IMG/VR virus record: IMGVR_UViG_3300028361_000023
Location: 1 to 64,000 of that record
DNA: 64,000 nucleotides
Strand: one strand, 5' to 3'
Source: a virus
The notes under the pieces: generated by a model
The model's input: the letters and a program-made list of their open reading frames with translations, nothing else
Database searches by the model: none
What the model was told of the DNA's origin: nothing
Part shown: positions 11,601 to 20,155 of the stretch, in pieces
Position numbering within the stretch: position 1 is the stretch's first letter
Layout of the letters: the number at the start of each line of letters is the position of its first letter
Made by a program: the position numbers and the translations under genes

Positions 11601-14600
11601 GTAGATATAAATAAACTAACTAAACAAGACATTATAATAAATGGTGTTTACACTAAGTTAGGTAAAATGTTAAGATACGAAATAATTAAAAATATAGCTA
11701 ACAAAAGTTTAAACGCTAGTAAACAATATACAAAACTATATCCTGAATTAAAAAGTTTAAACAAGAATATTGATATTTTTAAAAACGATGCTGCTGAATT
11801 TGTTTTAAATTACGAAATTACTCAAAATGAATTAAGTAATTTTGTTACAGGTAAATTAGGAGAATTTAAGTCTGGTGTAGATTTTATTAAAAGAAACAAA
11901 AAAACAACTACATTAGGTAAACCTCAAAACGTAGAAAACGAAAACGAACATTATGTTAGTTTGAATTTAAAAGACATAATAGTTGTTAGTCCTAATTTTA
12001 ATATTCCTATAGAAATTACAGATGCACAATCGGTAATAACACTTGGATTATTTGAAGAAAAATCTAAAAGAAGAGGTGCTCTTACTCCTAAAAGAAAAGA
12101 AGCTATAGAAAATATAAAAAATGGAATTAAAACAACTGAACAACTAAACCAATTAAAAAACTTTCATACTTCTTATAGATTTGATAAAAAAATAAATGGT
12201 AAAGGTTTAAATAGAAGAGTATCTAAACAAGTTAAAAATAGTGAATTAGTTGTTCATTCTTCTATGTTTCCTGGAACTCAATTTGGAGAGTTTATGAAAT
12301 ATATAGAAGAATTAGAAGAAAAAATAGGTAAAAAAATTCAAATAAATGTAAGTTCTGGTCAAAAGCATGGTACTTTTAAAGAAGTAGATATAGTAGACAA
12401 AGATGGAAATTTAGACCTTAATGATATTACTAAAGAATTATTAGAAACTAGTTTAGATAACAAATATTATAGTGATGAAACAGAACAACTTAGTTACGAA
12501 GCTGAAGAAAAAAACCACGATAATAATATAGGTTCTCAATTACATAAAGTATTATTAACTAATCTTAGTAATGATGCTGTATATGAAATAGGAAATAAAA
12601 AACTTACTGGTCCAGAAGTTCAAAAATTAATAGGAGAATTACGTTCTATTGATGTTGAAAACGCAGCAAAAGAAGTTGTTAAAGATTTAGAAGACGAAAA
12701 TGGAAATGTAACAGAATTAAGTTTAGCTAGTTTTTTAAGAAATCACGGACTTAAACAAGATTGGGCTAATAATATATTAGATATGTTACAAGAAGACAAA
12801 GAAAGAGGACAAACATTGTTACCTTTTTATTTTAGTAGTGTTAATACTAAGATACAACAAGCTCTTACTTCTTTGTTTACTAATAACGTACTTAAAGAAA
12901 AATTTAATGGAAGTCACAAGTTTCAATTTGCTAATTTTTTAACAGATAAAAAACCTATAACAGAAAGTGAAATTAAAGAAGAAGATTCTTTTAATAGTAT
13001 AACATGGATAAATGGAAAAGTAGAAGAACTAACTTCTACTATTTTAGATGGTGAAAGTAGATTACATGCAAAAGTACTTCTACCTTTTACTATGAAAGAA
13101 TTTATGACTAGTGATGTTAAAAATCTTGACAAAAAAGCTTTACAAATGTTAGGTTATAGAATACCAACAGAAGGTAAATACTCTGTTTATAGTTTTGAAG
13201 TGGTAGGATTTTTACCTGAAGCTTTAGGTAGTGCTGTAGTTTTACCTAACGATTGGATTGCTTTATCTGGCTCTGATTTTGATATAGATAGTTTATATAT
13301 TGTTTCTTATTATCTTGATAATGAAGGTAAAGTTATAGAATATTTAGATGACACTAATAGTACTGTAGAAGAAAGATTTTATAAAGTAAATAAACCTAAA
13401 CAATTTGAAAAATCTAAAAAGTTAGTTGAGTTATTAGAAAATAAAAACAAAACAACAGAAGAATTACTTACACAAATAAGAGAAGAATTAGAAGTTAATT
13501 TTAATTTTAAAGACTTAAATAATAAAGAAATCATAAAGCTATTAAAAATAGAGAGCACTAAAAGAGTAACTACTATTGCGGAAGCAAAACAAGAATTACA
13601 AAAAGCAGAAGATAATAACAATAATTTAGAAGCTGTTTCTATATCTAAAACTATTAAAAACCAAACAGAAACTCTTAATTATCTTAATGATTTAAAAAAC
13701 TTTTTCTTTGAAAATAGTAAAGATATATCTCAAGAGACTAATAATCTTTTTGAAAAAGAAATAAAAATCTCTAATGCTCAAAAATTTGAAGAATTTAAAA
13801 AACTTCCTATATCTAAGCAAAATACTAAATTTGCTAGAAAAAATCTAGTATTAGAAAGTTATCAAGAAATTATTTTAAACCCTAATTCACATGCAGAAAT
13901 CAAAGAAAGATCTAGTTTTGATTCTATAAAACAAAGTACTACTCGACTTGAAAATCTTTTAAAAAGTAAAAATAAAGAAGAACTTCATCCTTATGATTTT
14001 TTTGATCAATTAAAAACTACTAGTTTAGTTCTTGCAGGTAAAAAACTTAAAGGGATGGCTGTTCAATTAAAATCTACTACTGATATAGCAAATGCAGTAG
14101 GAGGCATAACGTTAAGTAAACCTTTACAAATAAAACTTAGTAAAAATCGAATAAAAGAAGTAGGCATTAAAAACATTAAAAAAGTATTCGGCAATTCTTT
14201 TAACGAAACTACAAGAATACTTACTTTAAGTACTATAGGTAAAACAACAACTGGAAGTAATGTAAATATTGATAATATTTTTATAACAGGATTAACTTCT
14301 CAAACTACAGCATACACTCTTGATATTGTTAAAGAAGGAGGCATTCCTGGAGTTACTACAGATACTCTTACTACTTTTGTTTTACCTGCTATGTTAGGTT
14401 TAGAAAATTATGATTTTTCTATAATGTTACTTAATCAACCAATAATTAAGTATTATTTAACACTAGAAGATAATGAAAAAGGTCATTTTAATACAGGAAA
14501 CTACGCTAGTAATAGTCTTTATAGAGATTATAATAATCTTATTAATAGGGCTAAAAACCCAGAAAGTAAATTTGATAAATATATTAAAAAAGAAGACAGA

Positions 14601-17600
14601 ATTAAATTATTAGAATTAAATACTGTTCCTGATATAGAAGAACTAGAGAAAAACATAACTATTCAAAAACAAGGAGCTAAAAAAACTTTATCTAATGCTA
14701 AATATATAGAATACTTAGAAAACCAAATAGCTTTATTTAATTATTTTTTATCTGTTCAAGATATTAGTAAAGACATAGCAAATTTAAACGAAGTATTAAG
14801 TTATGATAAAATAGGAGGTGGTCCAACTTTAAATACTACTGTAAATCAAACTTATAAAGTTGTAGATATTGAAGGTAAATTTAGTATTAATGGTATTGAT
14901 TTAGTAGAAGCTATATTTGGTGAAAATTCTGTTTATCCTATGTTAAAAACATTTAAAGAACAAGTAAATGATACTAGTTATAATTTGTTTAAAGATTTCT
15001 TTATAACAGAAGGTGACACTGTAGTTTCAGAAATTGTTTCTACTGTAAATGGTAAAGATAATCAAGAAGCATTAAAAAAATACATAGTAAATGTTTTTCT
15101 TATAGGCAGACCTTCTAGTCCTACTTATTTTGGCGAACTAGAAAACGATATGATAAGTAAAAGAAGAATACTTAATCCAAAAAACAAAGAAAATATCTCT
15201 GCTTTTGATTATCAATACGTAAATATAACTGATTTAAGTCAAAAGAATTTTGAAGTATTTCAAAGTCTTACAACTTCTAATAAATTAGATTTAATTAAAA
15301 ATCAAATAAGTAAATTAATTTCAGAAACACAATTATTTGATGGTATTAATTTTAATCCTGAAATTAGACTAAAGTATGATAAGTTAAATTTAGATTTAGA
15401 TAGTGATGTTGATATACTTATAGAAGAATATAAGAAAGCATTAAATTCTAGTAATCCTTTTGTTAAAAATTTAGCTTACGAATTAATAGGTTATGAATAC
15501 CTTACAACTGGTTTAGAGTTCGGTAAAGGATTAGCTAAAATAATACCTGCTGAAGTTTTTAGACAAAAACAAAGTGTAGTTGGTAATTTAGACATAAATG
15601 GAACCCTTAGAGACATACATAACAAGCTTAAAAATAAAACATACCCTGATCTTTTTGACGTATTAGATGGTTTTTTAAGAAGCAATTATAGTAATGATAC
15701 TCTTGTTCCTACTTTAAGCCGTGAAATTAAAGATAATATAAAAAAAGGAGTAGAAAAAGATACTATTTTTAATCTTGATGATTTACCTATAAAAATACAA
15801 AAAAATACAATATTTAAATATGTAAATAAAGACCAAGAAACTACTGAACTATATAAAAAATTTACAAATGAAAATGATGTATTTTTTAGAGAAGTAAATA
15901 AATTAGAAAAATTTGAAAAAGGGGATGAAAGTTATTATAAACCTAATAATACAGTTAATACTGCTGATACTTTTATGGATAACTTTCAAGAATCTTTATT
16001 ACATAACAACAATGAAGCAGTAAGAGAAGCTTTAGTTAAGCAATTTGAAGCTGCTAATTATTCTAAAATAACAGGAGAGTTAGAACATTTTACTAAAGAA
16101 TTTTTTCATAGGTCTATAAAACAAGATTTTACTAAACTAACTGAAAGAGAATTATACTTATCTATTTATGGTAATATAAAGAAAAAACCTTTATTACAAG
16201 ATATAGTAATGGTTGAAAATATTCAAATTAATAAATTACCACTAAGTGATCTTGCAAAACTAGCTAAAAGATTTGAGGATAAGTTAGATTTAAGTGATAT
16301 TGATTTAGTTTCTTTACCTGTTTATAAAAAAATAGAAGAACTAGATACCGAAGGTTTATATAGAGGATTACTTCAAATATATTTATACAATCAAGAAAAA
16401 TCTATATTTCTTAAAGACAAACTTGATAAATTAAATATAGATGAAAATACTCTTAATAATCCAAGTAGTAAAAAAGAAGCTACAAAAATATTAGACGAAT
16501 TAAAAAGATTTGTAGAAAGTTATAAAGATTTTGAAAATCTTAAATTTTATAAACAAGAAGAAGATACAAATAAACTAAATATACTTCAACAAAAAATAAA
16601 TACAGTTATAGGTAAAATTCAAGATCAAAAAAATCAAATAGAAAATCTTGATGCTAATAGAGATATTAAATTTACCCAACTGCTTGTAGAACTTTACAAG
16701 AAAAACTCAACACAAGACATAGGTAAAAACGATGAAGAAGTCAAAAATTTTGTAATAAATTCATTAAAGCAACTACACGATATAAGTTTTTTTGCTGAAA
16801 AAGGAGATACTATATTCGATTCTGGTCAAGCTTTTATTAGTATATTAGGAAAAGAAATAAGAACTAATATGGCAGAAGGAAATATAACACAACTTGACTT
16901 ATTAAAAGAATGGAATACGATATATAAAAAAATAGGAAAAATAGAAAATATACTTGAAACAAAAGAAGTTACAGACGTAAAAGGAACTAGAACTATTAAT
17001 ACTGGTAAATGGGACATAACTAAAACAGATGCTATAGGAAAAGAAGTTACAGCTTTTTTTGTTAAACTACAAAAATTAGCTATAGAAGTGTCTCCTGATG
17101 GAAGTATTGCACAGGGTTATTTACCTTCTATACCTAATTTAAAAGGAGACAGTTTAGATACTTTTATAAAAAATAGTTTATCTTATTATGATGATATTTC
17201 TTTAAATAATAAAAATAATGTAAAAGACAGTTTAGGTACTAAATTTAGTAATATAACATTACCTTTTGATACTCTAATTGTTAAAAAGAAAAGTATAACT
17301 TATAGGAAACAAGAAAAAGACGAAAGTATAGGAGAATATAATTCTAGTGTAATACATGATGTATTTATAACTACTGGTAAAACTTTTAACAGTGTTAAAG
17401 ACATTAGAACATATAATAAACTTGTTGCTGATAGAAATAAAAAACTTAAAAGCGATCTTCATGGTGAAAATATAGACTATAATATGGCAGAAATTATTCC
17501 TATATTTATAGAAAAAATTACACAAACTAAAAGTAAAGCAGATAATGTAGACTTAGCTAGACTTCTTGTAAATGAAGTTAAAAGCAGAAAAAATATCAAA

Positions 17601-19247
17601 AAATCTAGACATGAAAGTTACTTAAACTTAGCTGCTAAAAGGTTTTCTACAAAAGCAGAAGATACTGTAGATGGTAAAAATGCTAAAATAGTTGAACAAC
17701 TCGATTGGATGCTTGATAATACTTTTTATGACGATAAAAATAGAAGTGGAAACGATGCTACTAAATATGGAAGAGTTTTAAGAAACTACACATCTTTATT
17801 AGGTATGGGTTTTAATGTTTTTAGTGGTCTTAATAACATTATTTATGGGCGTATGCAAACTGCTTTTAAAGCATTAGGTAAAGACGATTATTCTCATAAA
17901 CATTGGAGAAAAGCAGGCAAATTATATTATAGAGATGGTGCTTTAGGTAGTTATATAGCAGATGCAGGAAGAAAAGATCAAAAAGTTACAAGTAAACAAA
18001 GCGGTATATTTAATTTATTTAATATATTAAATAATCAAACTGAAGTTCCTGAACATGGTAAAATAGATCTTACAGCAGAAGAAGATAAGAATAGTATGAA
18101 AGCAATAGTTAAAAATAATTTTTCTGTACAAATATTAAACAATATAGGAGAACATGCTTTACAAAATAAACTATTAATTGCAATGTTATTAAGTCATAAA
18201 ATTGTAGATAATAGAGCAGTTAGTTTTAAACAGTTTATTAATAACAAACTTACTAAAGTTGAAGGTACTATAGAAGAAAAAAAGAAAATTATAGAGAACA
18301 ACAAATCCGTAGAAAAAAAGGCGTTAGAAGAATTTGAAAAACTAGATAGTGTTTATAGTTTGTTTGAGTTTAATAAAGAAGAAGGTTATATTAATTGGGA
18401 TAAAAGTAAACTTACTAAAAAAGCTTTTGGAGAATTAAGAGAAAAAATACTAAGAAAAAATCACGATCTTCATGGTATTTATAATCAAGAAGATTTATCT
18501 GTTATTCATGCTTATGAAATAGGTAGACTCGTTATGATGTTTCGTAAATGGATGAGACCTGGTTGGAATAAGCGTTTTGGTAGTCATTTTTTAAAAGAAG
18601 GTGGTTATAGAGAATTAGCACAAACTGAAGATAAGGGAACTTATACTAGTTTATATGAATTTGGTACGTCTGCCTATAGAGAAAATAATTTCTCTCAAAA
18701 CCGTGAAGAGTTTAATACTTTAGCAGCAGTAAGTGCTCTAGTAAGAGATCATATTCTTTTTGTTAAAAATGCAGGTTTTCATTATAATAGTCTTTCTTAT
18801 AACGATAGAGCTAGAGTTAAAGAATCTACAATAGAACTTGTTACGTGGTTTACAAGTATAGGATTATTTGCAGCACTTAAAGGGTGGGGAGAAGACGACG
18901 AAGAATTAAAAGAAGCTTATTTATATAATATGGGTGTTTATCAATTAGATAGATTATCTGTTGAACTCGGTACTTATACTCCTATATATGGTTGGTTTAA
19001 TGAAGGTCTTAAACTTTCTGCTTCTCCTTCTGCTAATTCAAATACAGTTTTAAAATTAATAAAACTTATACAAGCTGGTGCAAATTTAAGTGATTTTGAG
19101 ATTGATCCTACTGATGTATATAGAGGAGGTAAGTATAAAGAAGAACTTAAAGTTAAAATAAAAGCTATGCAATTAGTTCCTTTTGCTACTCAATATATGA
19201 GAATAAAATACCTTAAAGAAAATAACAAAGCTTTTGCGTTAATGTAA
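5685..19247 (+). CDS. Giant virion RNA polymerase polypeptide with N-terminal zincin and ADP-ribosyltransferase-like domains
   Basis: A 4,520-residue polypeptide. The catalytic signature DFDID is at residues 2531-2535 in the context GSDFDIDSLYIV, preceded by a GYRIPTEG..S stretch, as in the single-chain double-psi-barrel RNA polymerases of crAss-like phages, in which the Asp triad binds the catalytic metal. Before it lies a mosaic. A zincin HEALH is at 202-206 with HEFLSEALSNP from 285. An ADP-ribosyltransferase-like (ART-PolyVal type) domain spans about 455-580 (FHGG at 459, GIYFT at 479, VFEPSQI near 570). A polyvalent-type domain spans about 1039-1244 (LEVQSD, FPTGETAA at 1103, WNEVDI). 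A 53-residue block is duplicated (67-119, 618-670). Hydrophobic segments lie near 4033 and 4385. Three D-N-F peptides are present. It is presumably packaged and injected to transcribe early genes. It starts on the TAATG overlap. Confidence 0.88.
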   Translation: MSKCPNKNHPAFIDAANVLGENVTYSLYEASNDTLVDEHPLYEEFVNAYGIENGIKKIADRVLNQGKVNYTLKSINLLSSDKAIQVFEKGEKNNWSLDKILTELQIPKEQKQIILDKYKNNNILNQLIFQDGTLNSNKLLEKFVDDSFAGKLIDLLNKKGLFKNISEIKLKENNSSALGYYTPEGYLEVDAPVSHQQRTVLHEALHSVTNIKIEEYFKLFPNKNIGNNIYTEVPSYGNINLTKQDINNLDSLVSIFQKVLDSNLKFNEDPNIAISNNNYGLDNLHEFLSEALSNPYFVEQLKTLPSINNKRSNLFKDFIENILSFLNINKNISIYDDIVNNFEDLFLTKKTTKNNSKTNLREDIITSLLAENAVVTDVTNIQYSENKTSYINSKLENTGSNLREKDVETPKQKSLTPEQNKSIENLKSIEPAYADYSNEQIQSFIESKIPDSQAKQVLFHGGTLIKDEKFKDNYTGSKGIYFTGSKKRAESYIKAKGSTEYSNNSKIYATLLDIKSPLNKKVWSKWKFNADTINDKEFKQIQDNNADSIIDKDFFSKIGLTNYNTQYIVFEPSQITILNSPETIQEFKEFINAKSEKNQNKKILLDNFDENNKTNQDKVNYTLKSINLLSSDKAIEIFEKGEKNNWSLDKILTELQIPKEQKQIILDKYKDKIAGKKLSIVAERRKLATDKDLENSQLIKDIRVDKSQPKELKPNGYDNNLAAIMLYGMKMSELEDKGLPEEMQEANVLAYRILNNFMFNINEITEFMDVMTPQYANVLTTNENPVKEFFENDVFEESDKINLNLREDIITSLLADNSFVVEVNVAKENDKLGKQPHPMEGERSFTVNGDIYTLNSDVEPDGEGGISNFTTAYKNDKEITIEEYLKGKKLASDKGINTSYYSNLTVPGGTNYTENEISTPDIIPNIKGHAQFSTNNGIGWFRSDDKSSIITKEIETTEKYDPEYDEQGFYSKTQKEEITSFFVEYKEAKEKGVYIKSENGYKLGDFLYKEFDLAFEGIKYVKYLYKGELKDTKIRRILEVQSDLFQKGRDKKDLISNIEDETFRKLADNQFLQLLNKKGNWVNFFIQSIVQDSVKKGYKKVLFPTGETAAKVEGHETIAEELLKLENEIINKKQRLKEIGNKTTEYIIADPFEGEEVYNNKEEAEKVAKRKGLKVHIGSVIDNNLEEELEILEKNKNNLKTQGIEKLKPVEAFYTNRVTNILNKLYDVTQITDEHSNTWNEVDITKKENQSNDIFLDNFDDSPIKPEIKLHNMEGYLANNISFNSDSINLNAIESLEVKNVTAFIVAQVNTYLEKNKLKISDEKLKEQVIKIIKSKLNVDNFTAEQRNFVENKWIAGLERDNSYLWGQIKNISNSKYGKVLTEFNEEFALDVNTKDFDDSKRFKESTLKGEQDLKNKINQIIKTPKEQSYSGFDVYFDFRQIAGKLHRHLQNTNNKNFINNFSDLILIDKSYEKILNKVNEDENFKIKLANFTNVEYIQPNLDIITVNSKGITSYKTEDETKGQQPGIKLANSWINEYKKIVTIRDLQKENFLDEITDIEKEFKQHLIAEDYNNAAKTLVELFANININITKNDLSKFIKINPELIISEYLSQQFDTYKAFKDYAISYEGGDTKTTYPNINKLFSPLNNFAVDMSIVSSEEKELRYADVNQNMSSAVVSNYHLRRFFNTLKGDNGKAFLVESLLEKGIQHSNWLISGKIIIPQSDKTEIIFDSNGIPVIFDINKEVVNIMIDQPLAGSVNKFTRQGKTYEDFVEKDSMILQFVKYVTNKEKLTTKTTGMSIINMNTPSEGKGFDLTVPITTVIPNMVNELERIEKINQPKVVKKIDQRGLPIERIFSIDEQKEAALKYLFIETETIDNKVVEKRNSPILQAFMNIALQEIERIQEANEDFGDILDGKTTDRTLDIPKMQMFYDYKTKTTVKKDGTKITTLIKGNKFKFNTLSYLNDFLIKEDVDINKLTKQDIIINGVYTKLGKMLRYEIIKNIANKSLNASKQYTKLYPELKSLNKNIDIFKNDAAEFVLNYEITQNELSNFVTGKLGEFKSGVDFIKRNKKTTTLGKPQNVENENEHYVSLNLKDIIVVSPNFNIPIEITDAQSVITLGLFEEKSKRRGALTPKRKEAIENIKNGIKTTEQLNQLKNFHTSYRFDKKINGKGLNRRVSKQVKNSELVVHSSMFPGTQFGEFMKYIEELEEKIGKKIQINVSSGQKHGTFKEVDIVDKDGNLDLNDITKELLETSLDNKYYSDETEQLSYEAEEKNHDNNIGSQLHKVLLTNLSNDAVYEIGNKKLTGPEVQKLIGELRSIDVENAAKEVVKDLEDENGNVTELSLASFLRNHGLKQDWANNILDMLQEDKERGQTLLPFYFSSVNTKIQQALTSLFTNNVLKEKFNGSHKFQFANFLTDKKPITESEIKEEDSFNSITWINGKVEELTSTILDGESRLHAKVLLPFTMKEFMTSDVKNLDKKALQMLGYRIPTEGKYSVYSFEVVGFLPEALGSAVVLPNDWIALSGSDFDIDSLYIVSYYLDNEGKVIEYLDDTNSTVEERFYKVNKPKQFEKSKKLVELLENKNKTTEELLTQIREELEVNFNFKDLNNKEIIKLLKIESTKRVTTIAEAKQELQKAEDNNNNLEAVSISKTIKNQTETLNYLNDLKNFFFENSKDISQETNNLFEKEIKISNAQKFEEFKKLPISKQNTKFARKNLVLESYQEIILNPNSHAEIKERSSFDSIKQSTTRLENLLKSKNKEELHPYDFFDQLKTTSLVLAGKKLKGMAVQLKSTTDIANAVGGITLSKPLQIKLSKNRIKEVGIKNIKKVFGNSFNETTRILTLSTIGKTTTGSNVNIDNIFITGLTSQTTAYTLDIVKEGGIPGVTTDTLTTFVLPAMLGLENYDFSIMLLNQPIIKYYLTLEDNEKGHFNTGNYASNSLYRDYNNLINRAKNPESKFDKYIKKEDRIKLLELNTVPDIEELEKNITIQKQGAKKTLSNAKYIEYLENQIALFNYFLSVQDISKDIANLNEVLSYDKIGGGPTLNTTVNQTYKVVDIEGKFSINGIDLVEAIFGENSVYPMLKTFKEQVNDTSYNLFKDFFITEGDTVVSEIVSTVNGKDNQEALKKYIVNVFLIGRPSSPTYFGELENDMISKRRILNPKNKENISAFDYQYVNITDLSQKNFEVFQSLTTSNKLDLIKNQISKLISETQLFDGINFNPEIRLKYDKLNLDLDSDVDILIEEYKKALNSSNPFVKNLAYELIGYEYLTTGLEFGKGLAKIIPAEVFRQKQSVVGNLDINGTLRDIHNKLKNKTYPDLFDVLDGFLRSNYSNDTLVPTLSREIKDNIKKGVEKDTIFNLDDLPIKIQKNTIFKYVNKDQETTELYKKFTNENDVFFREVNKLEKFEKGDESYYKPNNTVNTADTFMDNFQESLLHNNNEAVREALVKQFEAANYSKITGELEHFTKEFFHRSIKQDFTKLTERELYLSIYGNIKKKPLLQDIVMVENIQINKLPLSDLAKLAKRFEDKLDLSDIDLVSLPVYKKIEELDTEGLYRGLLQIYLYNQEKSIFLKDKLDKLNIDENTLNNPSSKKEATKILDELKRFVESYKDFENLKFYKQEEDTNKLNILQQKINTVIGKIQDQKNQIENLDANRDIKFTQLLVELYKKNSTQDIGKNDEEVKNFVINSLKQLHDISFFAEKGDTIFDSGQAFISILGKEIRTNMAEGNITQLDLLKEWNTIYKKIGKIENILETKEVTDVKGTRTINTGKWDITKTDAIGKEVTAFFVKLQKLAIEVSPDGSIAQGYLPSIPNLKGDSLDTFIKNSLSYYDDISLNNKNNVKDSLGTKFSNITLPFDTLIVKKKSITYRKQEKDESIGEYNSSVIHDVFITTGKTFNSVKDIRTYNKLVADRNKKLKSDLHGENIDYNMAEIIPIFIEKITQTKSKADNVDLARLLVNEVKSRKNIKKSRHESYLNLAAKRFSTKAEDTVDGKNAKIVEQLDWMLDNTFYDDKNRSGNDATKYGRVLRNYTSLLGMGFNVFSGLNNIIYGRMQTAFKALGKDDYSHKHWRKAGKLYYRDGALGSYIADAGRKDQKVTSKQSGIFNLFNILNNQTEVPEHGKIDLTAEEDKNSMKAIVKNNFSVQILNNIGEHALQNKLLIAMLLSHKIVDNRAVSFKQFINNKLTKVEGTIEEKKKIIENNKSVEKKALEEFEKLDSVYSLFEFNKEEGYINWDKSKLTKKAFGELREKILRKNHDLHGIYNQEDLSVIHAYEIGRLVMMFRKWMRPGWNKRFGSHFLKEGGYRELAQTEDKGTYTSLYEFGTSAYRENNFSQNREEFNTLAAVSALVRDHILFVKNAGFHYNSLSYNDRARVKESTIELVTWFTSIGLFAALKGWGEDDEELKEAYLYNMGVYQLDRLSVELGTYTPIYGWFNEGLKLSASPSANSNTVLKLIKLIQAGANLSDFEIDPTDVYRGGKYKEELKVKIKAMQLVPFATQYMRIKYLKENNKAFALM
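5883..6041 (+). repeat. Copy 1 of a 159-bp near-identical duplication in the RNA polymerase gene
   Basis: This encodes residues 67-119 (KVNYTLKSINLL... to ...LDKYK). The copy at 7536-7694 is nearly identical in DNA, with only a handful of mismatches by eye, and differs in two residues. The two copies flank the ART-like domain. Confidence 0.9.
7536..7694 (+). repeat. Copy 2 of the 159-bp duplication in the RNA polymerase gene
   Basis: This encodes residues 618-670, pairing with 5883-6041. A second shared block, NLREDIITSLLA, occurs at residues 359 and 804, so a larger module seems to have been copied and then diverged. Confidence 0.9.
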
Positions 19248-19276
19248 TTCTTAATGTAATTTGTTAATTATTGTTA

Positions 19277-19315
19277 GTAAAGTAACCCTATACTTATAGT
19301 ATAGGGATTACTTAC
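19277..19315. terminator. Strong hairpin between convergent operons
   Basis: CCCTATAC pairs perfectly with GTATAGGG around a TTATA loop, and the stem is extended on both sides by GTAAAGTAA/TTACTTAC with two single-base bulges (about 16 bp in all). It sits 30 bp after the stop of the RNA polymerase gene and 80 bp from the stop of the opposing operon. A bidirectional transcription terminator is the simplest reading, although there is no long U tract. Confidence 0.6.
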
Positions 19316-19394
19316 TTGAACCAACGTTTACTGGTATCTTTGTATGTACGATAGTACAGGATGAAAAATTCTACGCCACGTATGACACCTTAAT

Positions 19395-19613
19395 TTACGT
19401 TAAATTATACTTTTTAGCAAAATAATTAACGACTTCTGGAATATGTTTTTTGTAATAAGGTTGATTATCTTTACACCACTTTTTTAATTCTGTTTTATTT
19501 GTTATCTTAGCTAACCAAGATTCTCCTATTTGTATAGAGTGTAACATAGGTTCTAATTCATCAATAAAATTTTGAACAGTCCAACCTTCCCAAATGTGTT
19601 TATTTAAATTCAT
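19395..19613 (-). CDS. Small conserved-looking hypothetical protein (last gene of minus operon)
   Basis: A 72-residue Trp/Tyr-rich protein (IWEGWTVQNF, KKWCKDNQPYYKKH, VVNYFAKKYNL). It looks helical and basic at the C-terminus, with no signal peptide or membrane segment. It starts 1 nt after the dCTP deaminase stop, so it is translated from the same mRNA. The family was not recognised. Confidence 0.75.
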   Translation of the reverse strand: MNLNKHIWEGWTVQNFIDELEPMLHSIQIGESWLAKITNKTELKKWCKDNQPYYKKHIPEVVNYFAKKYNLT

Positions 19614-19614
19614 A

Positions 19615-20154
19615 TTATATATTAAAATTTTTAAACATTTTACTTTCTACTGGTTTACCTTCTTGATTTTGATATTTAGAAGTACTTTTACTACCGTAAG
19701 GATTATTAATATTACCAACAACTTCATGATAATATATTTGAGCTATTGGTACATTAGGATATATCTTTAAAGGTCTTTGAACTATTATTTCTAATGTCCA
19801 ATGTCCTTTAAAACCTACATCACCTTTACCTGCTGTAATATGTATCATCATACCTAAACGACCAATAGAAGACTTACCATCAATGATAGGTAGATGTTCT
19901 AAAGTTTCAGTATATTCAACAGTAGAACCTAAATATAACCAACCAGGATGTAATGTATAACCTTCTTCAGGAATTTCAAAATGTTTAATCTTATTATGAT
20001 CTTTCATATCAAGACTAAGTTTTTTATAAGTAGCTAGATGTTTACTTAAATGTAAATCATAACTATTAGGTCCAAGATTTGCAATGTTAAAAGGTTCTAT
20101 AATTATAGAACCTTTTTCTTTTTTTCTTATTATTTCACTATCACTTAATATCAT
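19615..20154 (-). CDS. dcd: dCTP deaminase (Dcd/dUTPase superfamily)
   Basis: A 179-residue enzyme of the trimeric dUTPase fold that deaminates dCTP to dUTP, feeding thymidylate synthesis by ThyX a few genes upstream. Visible motifs are the N-terminal MILSDSEI, LGPNSYDLHL, the phosphate-binding GKSSIGRLG (93-101), HITAGKGDVGFKG (105-117), and TLEI (120-123) with the likely catalytic Glu122. The C-terminal KYQNQEGKPVESKMF resembles the flexible tail of Dcd. The length is normal for the family. Whether it also hydrolyses dUTP, as bifunctional relatives do, cannot be read here. Confidence 0.88.
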   Translation of the reverse strand: MILSDSEIIRKKEKGSIIIEPFNIANLGPNSYDLHLSKHLATYKKLSLDMKDHNKIKHFEIPEEGYTLHPGWLYLGSTVEYTETLEHLPIIDGKSSIGRLGMMIHITAGKGDVGFKGHWTLEIIVQRPLKIYPNVPIAQIYYHEVVGNINNPYGSKSTSKYQNQEGKPVESKMFKNFNI

Positions 20155-20155
20155 A

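Noticed and set aside
19320-19380. tRNA-like or small structured RNA in the convergent spacer
   Set aside because: The GGTATC/GACACC ends mismatch and no cloverleaf fits. Only the 19277-19315 hairpin is convincing.
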